Assembly: GCA_902797275.1 (NCBI GenBank)
Contig: CADBSI010000086.1
Span: 1 to 20,162 of the forward strand
Reading direction: 5' to 3'
DNA length: 20,162 nt
Source of the DNA: an uncultured Erysipelotrichaceae bacterium
GTDB lineage: Bacteria; Bacillota_I; Bacilli_A; RF39; UBA660
The notes under the pieces were generated by a model. That model was given only the letters and a program-made list of their open reading frames with translations. It was not told where the DNA came from and searched no databases. A program made the translations under genes and the position numbers. Shown here one piece after another: positions 14,883 through 20,162 of the stretch; the stretch's first letter is position 1, and every line of letters starts with the position of its first letter.

Positions 14883-14912
14883 TTTTTTGTAAAGAAAGTA
14901 GTAGGTGAAAAA

Positions 14913-17039
14913 ATGAAGATAGTAAAAAGAGATGGTCGTATTGTTGAATATGATCGTGATAAGATTAAAACAGCTATTTTAAAAGCTAACAATGATGTTA
15001 GTGAAGAAGATATGGCAAGTTCTAAGGAAATTGATAAAATTATTAAATATATAGAAGGACTTAAAAAGAAAAGATTATTAGTTGAAGATATTCAAGATAT
15101 CATTGAAAAGAAATTAGTTGAAGCTAATAAATATGAATTATCAAAAGCATATATGTTATATCGTTATGAAAGAGAATTAATTAGAAAAGCTAATACTACT
15201 GATGAATCTATTTTAACCTTAATTAAAAATTCTAATAAAGAATTAATGGAAGAAAATTCTAATAAAAATGCTGTAGTTGCTTCTACTCAAAGAGATTTAA
15301 TTGCTGGAGAAGTATCAAAAGATTTAACGAAAAGAATTTTATTACCAGAAAAAATTAGAAAAGCTCATGAAGAAGGAATATTACATTTCCATGATGCTGA
15401 TTATTTTTTACAACCTATTTTTAATTGTTGTTTAATTAACATTAAAGATATGTTAGATAATGGAACAGTTATGAATGGTAAAATGATTGAAAGTCCAAAA
15501 AGTTTTCAAGTTGCATGTACCGTTTTAACGCAAATAATTGCAGCTGTTGCTAGTAGTCAATATGGAGGTCAATCTGTTGATATTAAACATTTAGGTAAAT
15601 ATTTAAAACGAAGTGAAGATAAATTTAGAAAGAAATTAACGGAAAAATATAAAGGTAAAATTTCTAAAAAAGAAATTGAAGAATTAGTTAATGATAGATT
15701 AAAAGAAGAATTAGCTTCAGGTGTTCAAACTATTCAATATCAAATTAATACTTTAATGACTACTAATGGTCAATCCCCTTTTGTAACCATTTTTATGTTT
15801 TTAGATAAAGATGATCCTTATATAGATTATACAGCTATGATTATTGAAGAAATTTTAAAACAAAGATACATGGGAATTAAAAATGAAAAAGGTGTTTTTG
15901 TTACCCCTGCATTTCCAAAACTAATTTATGTTTTAGATGAAAATAATAATTTATCAGGTGGTAAATATGATTATTTAACGCATCTTGCAGTTAAATGTTC
16001 TAGTAAAAGATTATATCCAGATTATATAAGTGCTAAAAAAATGCGTGAAAATTATGAAGGTAATGTCTTTAGTCCTATGGGTTGTCGTAGTTTCTTAGCT
16101 CCATTTAAAGACGAAAATGGAAATTATAAATTTGAAGGAAGATTTAATCAAGGAGTTGTTTCAATTAACTTACCTCAAATTGGAATACTAGCCGAAGGTG
16201 ATGAAGAAAAATTCTTTAAATTATTAGATGAAAGATTAGACTTATGTTATGAAGCTATTATGTGTAGACATCATGCTCTACTTGGTACTTTATCAAATGT
16301 AAGTCCTGTGCACTGGCAATATGGAGCAATTGCAAGACTTGATAAAAATGAACCAATTGATAAATTATTAAAAAATGGGTACTCTTCTATTTCTCTTGGT
16401 TATATCGGTATATATGAAATGACTAAAGCTATGCTTGGGGTATCTCATACCGATCCTAAAGGAAAGGAATTTGCTTTAAAAGTTATGAAATATTTAAGAG
16501 ATAAATGTGCTGAGTGGAAAAAAGAAACTGGAATTGGTTTTGCTTTATATGGTACTCCTGCTGAATCTCTTTGCTATCGCTTTGCAAGAATTGATAAAGA
16601 AAAATTTGGTAATATTAAAGATATAACCGATAAAGGTTATTATACTAATTCTTATCATGTTGATGTAAGAGAAGAAATAAATGCTTTTGATAAATTAAAA
16701 TTTGAAAGTGAATTCCAAGTATTATCAACCGGTGGTGCTATTTCCTATGTTGAAATACCTAATATGCAAAATAACTTAGAAGCTTTAGAAGAATTAGTTA
16801 AATTTATTTATAATAATATTCAATATGCTGAGTTTAATACTAAAAGTGATTATTGCCATGTATGTGGATTTGACGGAGAAATCATTATAAATGATGATTT
16901 AGAATGGGAATGTCCTAATTGTCATAACAAAGATAAAAATAAGATGAATGTTACCAGAAGAACTTGTGGTTATTTAGGAGAAAATTTTTGGAACGTTGGA
17001 AAAACCAAAGAAATTAAAGCAAGGGTACTACACTTATGA
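14913..17039 (+). CDS. nrdD: Anaerobic ribonucleoside-triphosphate reductase, class III
   Basis: A 708-aa glycyl-radical enzyme that reduces ribonucleotides to deoxyribonucleotides without oxygen. An ATP-cone allosteric domain fills about 1-90 (KRDGRIVEYDRDKI). FNCCLINIKDMLDNG and the GCRSFLAPF block belong to the catalytic barrel. A zinc ribbon (CHVCGF and CPNCHNK) precedes the radical loop RRTCGYLGENFW, with the radical Gly at 686. I place the start at ATG 14913, behind AGGTGA; the longer upstream frame would run through the promoter and palindrome. It overlaps nrdG by four bases (ATGA), giving coupled expression with its activase. Likely induced under anaerobic conditions through the palindrome upstream. 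Confidence 0.97.
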   Translation: MKIVKRDGRIVEYDRDKIKTAILKANNDVSEEDMASSKEIDKIIKYIEGLKKKRLLVEDIQDIIEKKLVEANKYELSKAYMLYRYERELIRKANTTDESILTLIKNSNKELMEENSNKNAVVASTQRDLIAGEVSKDLTKRILLPEKIRKAHEEGILHFHDADYFLQPIFNCCLINIKDMLDNGTVMNGKMIESPKSFQVACTVLTQIIAAVASSQYGGQSVDIKHLGKYLKRSEDKFRKKLTEKYKGKISKKEIEELVNDRLKEELASGVQTIQYQINTLMTTNGQSPFVTIFMFLDKDDPYIDYTAMIIEEILKQRYMGIKNEKGVFVTPAFPKLIYVLDENNNLSGGKYDYLTHLAVKCSSKRLYPDYISAKKMRENYEGNVFSPMGCRSFLAPFKDENGNYKFEGRFNQGVVSINLPQIGILAEGDEEKFFKLLDERLDLCYEAIMCRHHALLGTLSNVSPVHWQYGAIARLDKNEPIDKLLKNGYSSISLGYIGIYEMTKAMLGVSHTDPKGKEFALKVMKYLRDKCAEWKKETGIGFALYGTPAESLCYRFARIDKEKFGNIKDITDKGYYTNSYHVDVREEINAFDKLKFESEFQVLSTGGAISYVEIPNMQNNLEALEELVKFIYNNIQYAEFNTKSDYCHVCGFDGEIIINDDLEWECPNCHNKDKNKMNVTRRTCGYLGENFWNVGKTKEIKARVLHL

Positions 17040-17560
17040 ATTACATGAAAATAAAAAAAACTGATGTTAGCAACGGTCCGGGAGTTCGAGTATCAATATT
17101 TGTCTCAGGTTGTCATCATCATTGTAAAAATTGTTTTAACCAAGAAGCCTGGAATTTTAAATCAGGTACTCCTTTTACTGATGATACAATAGAAGAAATA
17201 ATAAATGCTATGAATCATGAATATATAGCTGGTTTATCTCTTCTTGGAGGTGAACCATTTGAACTTATTAATCAAAAAGGTTTACTTCCTCTAATAAAAA
17301 AAGTAAAAGAAGTTTATCCTGATAAAACTATCTGGGCCTACTCTGGATTTTTATATGAAGAATTAAAAGAAATGGAATACGAAGAAACTAAAGAAATACT
17401 AAACTTAATTGATATTTTAGTTGATGGAAAATTTGTTGAAGAATTAAAAGATCCTAATCTTTATTTCAGAGGTTCTAGTAATCAAAGAATAATTGATATG
17501 AATAAAACTAGAAAAAGTAAAAAAATTATATTAAGCGAAAAAAATACAAGGAGAAATTAA
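17036..17560 (+). CDS. nrdG: Anaerobic RNR-activating radical SAM protein
   Basis: A 174-aa radical SAM activase that makes the glycyl radical on NrdD. The cluster motif is C26-x3-C30-x2-C33 (SGCHHHCKNCFN), with the following GGEP-type loop LLGGEPF and the NrdG start pattern NGPGVRVSIFVSGC. Length is normal. The first ATG overlaps the nrdD stop. The last codons (KNTRRN) carry the AAGGAG ribosome site for dut, whose ATG follows the TAA with no gap. Confidence 0.96.
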   Translation: MNYMKIKKTDVSNGPGVRVSIFVSGCHHHCKNCFNQEAWNFKSGTPFTDDTIEEIINAMNHEYIAGLSLLGGEPFELINQKGLLPLIKKVKEVYPDKTIWAYSGFLYEELKEMEYEETKEILNLIDILVDGKFVEELKDPNLYFRGSSNQRIIDMNKTRKSKKIILSEKNTRRN

Positions 17561-18010
17561 ATGAAAATAGAAGATTTAAAAATTAAAAAATTAAATGAAA
17601 CAGCAACTATTCCAACATATGGAACTGAGTATTCAGCTGGAGCTGATTTATACGCTGCACTAGAAAATGACATTGAAATAAAACCAGGTGAAACTATTAT
17701 GATTGGAACAAAACTTGCTATGGAAATTCCTACAGGTTTTGCAGGACTAATATTTGCAAGAAGCTCCTTAGGTTCAAAAAAAGGTCTTGCTCCTGCTAAT
17801 AAAGTCGGTGTAATTGATTCAGATTACCGAGGAGAAGTAAAAGTACCTTTATTTAATCACTCAAATAGTACTCAAACAATTACTAAAAACGAAAGAATTG
17901 CTCAAATAATATTCATACCCTATTTAAAAGCAAACTTTATAGAAACTGAAAGCTTAGAAGAAACTATTCGAGGAACCGGTGGATTTGGTTCTACCAATAA
18001 AAATGCTTAA
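17561..18010 (+). CDS. dut: Deoxyuridine 5'-triphosphate nucleotidohydrolase (dUTPase)
   Basis: A 149-aa trimeric dUTPase that hydrolyses dUTP to dUMP and PPi, keeping uracil out of DNA and feeding dTMP synthesis. All five motifs are present: AGADLYA (about 27-33), RSSLGSKKG (about 67-75), GVIDSDYRGE (about 86-95, containing the catalytic Asp and the uracil hairpin), RIAQIIFIP and the C-terminal arm RGTGGFGST. Length is normal. It directly abuts nrdG (stop TAA then ATG), so it is co-transcribed with the reductase: deoxynucleotide supply and dUTP clean-up in one operon. The stop codon lies in the loop of the operon terminator. Confidence 0.97.
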   Translation: MKIEDLKIKKLNETATIPTYGTEYSAGADLYAALENDIEIKPGETIMIGTKLAMEIPTGFAGLIFARSSLGSKKGLAPANKVGVIDSDYRGEVKVPLFNHSNSTQTITKNERIAQIIFIPYLKANFIETESLEETIRGTGGFGSTNKNA

Positions 18011-18022
18011 ATGCATTTTTTT
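17999..18022 (+). terminator. Terminator of nrdDG-dut, overlapping the dut stop
   Basis: Perfect 8-bp stem AAAAATGC / GCATTTTT (17999-18006 with 18013-18020), loop TTAAAT, and T7. The dut stop TAA (18008-18010) is in the loop, so the hairpin encodes the last residues of the protein. Confidence 0.78.
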
Positions 18023-18023
18023 C

Positions 18024-18052
18024 TTGCTATATTAAGAATATTATGGTAAAAT
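18024..18052 (+). promoter_or_regulatory. Promoter of the 339-aa orphan gene
   Basis: TTGCTA (18024-18029), a 17-bp spacer and TAAAAT (18047-18052) with a TGG extension. It starts right after the dut terminator and about 30 bases before the ATG. Confidence 0.7.
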
Positions 18053-18079
18053 ATTAACTCATATCGAGGGGGTAATCTT

Positions 18080-19099
18080 ATGAAAGATACTAATTCAAGA
18101 AAAAGAGCACTTGAAGATTTAGATCCATGTGTAGCTTACAACATTTATCTTAACTCTAAAGGAGATAACTTTAAAATCATGCAATTTATAGATTCATTTT
18201 CAAATAATCTATCACTTACTAAATATGTAAATATTATAACCAAATATGCTAGAAAAAATATTAAACCTAATAACTGGTCAATATTCTTTGATAGCCTTGA
18301 TAATTTAGACATTCAAAATAAAGAAGAAATAATCGAATTATTTAATAATCTAGGTGCAAGTATAAATGATATAAAAATAAATCTTTTAAATTATATCTTA
18401 ATTTATAGACCTGATATTTATTTCCATCGTTTTCTTCAAACTAAACTACAACAAAAAATAGATATATACATGCAATATTTAAATAAAATAGAAGGTCAAA
18501 AAATCTATACTAATACTATTTCTTTTTCATCACAAATGATAGAAATGTTTATAGAATCACCTTATAGTCTCAAAAGATTTTGTTATCACAACAATACAAC
18601 AGTAACAAAATTTAAAGAACATATTACTAAAGTTAAACAAAAATTACCAAATTTATATCAAAAATTTATTGAAACTCTTTATTTAAAAGAAACAATAAAA
18701 GAACAGACTATTGAAAATGATATATATACTCTTTTAAATAAAATGAACGATGAAACTTATAACTTTAATGTAATTGATTTCTTTTTAAGTACAGTTTATA
18801 GCTTTGAAGAAATTATTCAAAAAGGTGATGAAATATTAAGTATGAATGATAAAAAATTACTTCGAGCTAATCTAAATGATTATAGATCAATTAAAAAATT
18901 TAATAGTCGAGAAATAGATAATATAGTAGTTGATAAATATATATTTAATATAGATGGAAATTTAATTGAACTTAGTAAAGAAGATAAAATATATATTTTA
19001 AATTTTCTAAAAGAAAATAATATTCCTATTTCTATAACTACTTTTAAAGAAGCATATATAAGATATTATAAAAAAAACATTATTAAAAATAGCAAATAA
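18080..19099 (+). CDS. Uncharacterised helical protein, 339 aa
   Basis: I do not recognise this protein. It is soluble, with no signal peptide or membrane helix, and its composition (Asn/Lys/Ile-rich, few Gly or Pro) suggests an almost all-helical fold. Residues about 180-225 (SLKRFCYHNNTTVTKFKEHI and following) read like a helix-turn-helix of the kind that begins 'Phe-Cys-x-x-x-x-(N/T)-(T/V)-(S/T)-x-F', so a DNA- or RNA-binding role is possible, but this is only a pattern impression. It has its own promoter, a GAGGGGGT ribosome site before ATG 18080, and a terminator overlapping its 3' end, so it is expressed by itself. Codon use matches the neighbours, with no sign of recent transfer. Confidence 0.75.
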   Translation: MKDTNSRKRALEDLDPCVAYNIYLNSKGDNFKIMQFIDSFSNNLSLTKYVNIITKYARKNIKPNNWSIFFDSLDNLDIQNKEEIIELFNNLGASINDIKINLLNYILIYRPDIYFHRFLQTKLQQKIDIYMQYLNKIEGQKIYTNTISFSSQMIEMFIESPYSLKRFCYHNNTTVTKFKEHITKVKQKLPNLYQKFIETLYLKETIKEQTIENDIYTLLNKMNDETYNFNVIDFFLSTVYSFEEIIQKGDEILSMNDKKLLRANLNDYRSIKKFNSREIDNIVVDKYIFNIDGNLIELSKEDKIYILNFLKENNIPISITTFKEAYIRYYKKNIIKNSK

Positions 19100-19110
19100 T
19101 GTTTTTTTTT
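19071..19110 (+). terminator. Terminator overlapping the 3' end of the orphan gene
   Basis: Stem 19071-19084 with 19095-19108 (AACATTATT / AATAATGTT core plus an A/T extension), 10-nt loop, T9. The stop codon TAA (19097-19099) is inside the right arm. Confidence 0.78.
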
Positions 19111-19133
19111 ACATATAATTAAAAGAGGTGAAT

Positions 19134-19760
19134 ATGAAAAATACTTATATAGTAAAACTAAATGACAATTTATATGATATAGCTAAAAGGTATAATACAA
19201 CTGTAGGAATATTAAAAGCTTTAAATAATTTATCAAGTAATATTTTACAAGTAGGACAAATATTAAAATTACCTACTTCTAAAGTAGAACAAAGTACTGT
19301 TAATGATTATCTTATTTATACAATTAAACCAGGTGATAATTTATATAATATTGCTAAAAATTATAATATTACTTTAGATGAATTAATTAACTTTAATGAA
19401 CAAGCAAGTACCCTACTTCATATAGGAGAACAATTATTAATTCCTATTAATAACAAAACAACTGATAATAATATTCAATATATAATTAAACCCGGTGATA
19501 CTTTATATAATATTGCTAAACGCTATAATATAACAGTAGATGAAATAAAAAGACTAAATAATTTTAATAATAACATGTTAAAAATAGGAGATATTATTTA
19601 TTTACCTAGTAATAATCAAGTTAGAACATATGTAATAAGAACAGGTGATACCTTAGAAAGTATTGCAAATAAATTTAATACTACTGTTGAAAACATAATG
19701 AGAATAAATAATTTACAAACAGATGACGTTACAATTGGTCAAGTATTAATAATAAGTTAA
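19134..19760 (+). CDS. Protein of four LysM domains, no signal peptide
   Basis: A 208-aa protein made almost wholly of four LysM repeats (about 4-47, 62-104, 116-158, 166-208). Each has the Y-x-(I/V)-x-x-G/N-D-(N/T)-L-x-x-IA-K-(R/N)-(Y/F)-N pattern and ends in VGQILKLP-like strands. LysM binds N-acetylglucosamine polymers such as peptidoglycan. No signal peptide, membrane segment or catalytic domain is visible. The protein may leave the cell by a non-classical route, act after lysis, or coat a spore or cell layer as some LysM proteins of spore-formers do. I use ATG 19134 with GAGGTGA upstream; the GTG six bases earlier is within that site. A TATAAT at 19114-19119 is too close to the ribosome site to be a convincing promoter. 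Confidence 0.9.
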   Translation: MKNTYIVKLNDNLYDIAKRYNTTVGILKALNNLSSNILQVGQILKLPTSKVEQSTVNDYLIYTIKPGDNLYNIAKNYNITLDELINFNEQASTLLHIGEQLLIPINNKTTDNNIQYIIKPGDTLYNIAKRYNITVDEIKRLNNFNNNMLKIGDIIYLPSNNQVRTYVIRTGDTLESIANKFNTTVENIMRINNLQTDDVTIGQVLIIS

Positions 19761-19793
19761 AAAAGGTAATGAATTTTTATTCATTTCCTTTTT
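19760..19793 (+). terminator. Terminator after the LysM gene
   Basis: Arms AAAAAGG...AATGAA (19760-19773) and TTCATT...CCTTTTT (19780-19793) pair with one T-T mismatch, closing on a short T-rich loop, and the right arm ends in T5. Confidence 0.72.
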
Positions 19794-19860
19794 AAATGTA
19801 ATATCTTTTCTCATACTTATATCAACTCCTTTTTTATTATGAGATATTATAAGTATAACA

Positions 19861-19897
19861 AAAAGAGTCATAAACATCTTAAAGTTATGACTTTTTA
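19861..19897. terminator. Terminator-like hairpin
   Basis: A perfect AGTCATAA / TTATGACT stem with A-rich left and T-rich right flanks, about 11-nt loop. The T run to the right would act on the plus strand; the complementary A run lets it act on the minus strand too. Confidence 0.55.
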
Positions 19898-19980
19898 TTA
19901 TACAATTTATATTTAACACTAGATTTTATTGAACCATAAAAAGATGACGCAAGTACGCAAAAAAATAAAACCTTTCAAAC

Positions 19981-20013
19981 CCTTATAAACATTGGGATTA
20001 TGAGGCTTTTTTT
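19981..20013 (+). terminator. T-tailed hairpin
   Basis: CCTTATAA (19981-19988) pairs with TTATGAGG (19998-20005, one G-U), followed by C and T7. It looks like an intrinsic terminator, though no gene that it would end is visible within the preceding 85 bases. Confidence 0.5.
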
Positions 20014-20066
20014 CACTACAACTGTTAAACTTATAAATTGTATGACTTCCCTAATATATAAAAAAT

Positions 20067-20150
20067 GTACAGGTGATAGGCTTATATACGTATATATAAG
20101 CCGTCTGTACTTTACTTCTAGGACTAAGTCCAAAGATAAACTATGTCTTT
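20067..20150 (+). repeat. Tandem hairpin cluster, possible structured RNA or element end
   Basis: Three adjacent inverted repeats. First: GTACAG (20067-20072) with CTGTAC (20105-20110), enclosing a perfect 10-bp stem GGCTTATATA (20079-20088) / TATATAAGCC (20093-20102) with CGTA loop. Second: GGAC-TAA-GTCC (20121-20131). Third: AAAGATA (20132-20138) with TATGTCTTT (20142-20150). TGTAC (20066-20070) can instead close the whole group with GTACA (20154-20158). The window ends here. Confidence 0.5.
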
Positions 20151-20162
20151 TAGGTACACATA

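Larger units (their letters stand above)
19794..20162. other. Gene-free region rich in hairpins
   Basis: No supported coding gene on either strand. It holds two mutually exclusive small hairpins (19810-19843 and 19813-19856), a bidirectional terminator-like hairpin (19861-19897), a second T-tailed hairpin (19981-20013) and a tandem hairpin cluster (20067-20150). It may flank a mobile element or carry a small RNA; neither is proved. Confidence 0.5.

Noticed and set aside
14838..14912. A 25-residue N-terminal extension of NrdD in an open frame.
   Set aside because: It would run through the palindrome and -10 and has no ribosome site; the ATG at 14913 has AGGTGA and gives the normal NrdD N-terminus.
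17000..17045. Possible use of the Mycoplasma code (TGA as Trp) because of the A+T bias.
   Set aside because: nrdD ends in TGA exactly at the nrdG overlap and TGG is used for Trp, so the standard bacterial code fits.
19746..19814. Minus-strand 22-codon frame with an AAAGGAG about 11 bases upstream and a TATAAT further up.
   Set aside because: It overlaps the LysM gene end and its terminator; spacing to the ribosome site is too long, and its codons mirror the hairpin.
20020..20160. Minus-strand open stretch whose translation contains VKYRR and PVHFL, recalling IS200/IS605 Y1 transposases.
   Set aside because: The two motifs are far too close together, a clean HUH motif is absent, and the tandem hairpins explain part of the sequence; not enough to call a transposase remnant.
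1..20162. CRISPR arrays, tRNA or rRNA genes, phage or defence modules.
   Set aside because: I saw no regularly spaced direct repeats, no tRNA cloverleaf with TTCRA arm, no rRNA segment and no defence or phage protein signature.

Overview
The window is very AT-rich DNA from a low-GC Gram-positive bacterium, most likely an uncultured member of the Bacilli near the RF39/Erysipelotrichia/Mollicutes branch. The evidence is the strong A+T codon bias, AGGAGG/AGGTGA-type ribosome binding sites, T-box and SAM-I leaders, and many short intrinsic terminators. TGA is a genuine stop here: nrdD ends in the ATGA overlap with nrdG, and Trp is TGG. The Mycoplasma code is therefore excluded. The species is an inference.

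Left part (1-4509, minus strand). A type IV pilin-like gene runs off the left edge. A compact five-gene operon is then read leftward from about 4530 to a terminator at 319-350: a double zinc-ribbon membrane protein, a TPM-domain membrane protein, 5-formyltetrahydrofolate cyclo-ligase, the tRNA ct6A dehydratase TcdA, and a membrane-anchored serpin-like protein. Adjacent genes touch or overlap by up to 19 nt.

Centre (4510-12038). A divergent gene encodes a surface protein with three membrane segments and seven PASTA repeats but no kinase. It converges on ileS through a shared terminator. ileS encodes a type 2 isoleucyl-tRNA synthetase with a rearranged signature (GLHH) and lies behind a T-box leader whose specifier reads AUC. 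Upstream, on the same strand, are the GTPase gene obg and a Cof-like HAD phosphatase.

Region 12039-12897 has no intact gene. It holds a decayed minus-strand pseudogene, possibly Rpn-nuclease-like, and featureless T-rich DNA. It ends in the promoter and SAM-I riboswitch of metK.

Right part (12851-19793). metK converges on a Crp/Fnr-type regulator gene. That gene diverges from an anaerobic nucleotide operon, nrdD-nrdG-dut. The intergenic space holds a perfect 18-bp palindrome placed to activate nrdD and repress the regulator gene. A helical orphan protein and a four-LysM protein without a signal peptide follow. The last 370 bases have no gene but contain several hairpins, including a tandem set at 20067-20150 that may be a structured RNA or a mobile-element end.

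Most of the window is housekeeping. I see no complete defence, phage or biosynthetic system. The observations most worth checking are the GXHH IleRS, the divergent palindrome circuit, the serpin-like protein, the kinase-less PASTA protein and the terminal hairpin cluster.
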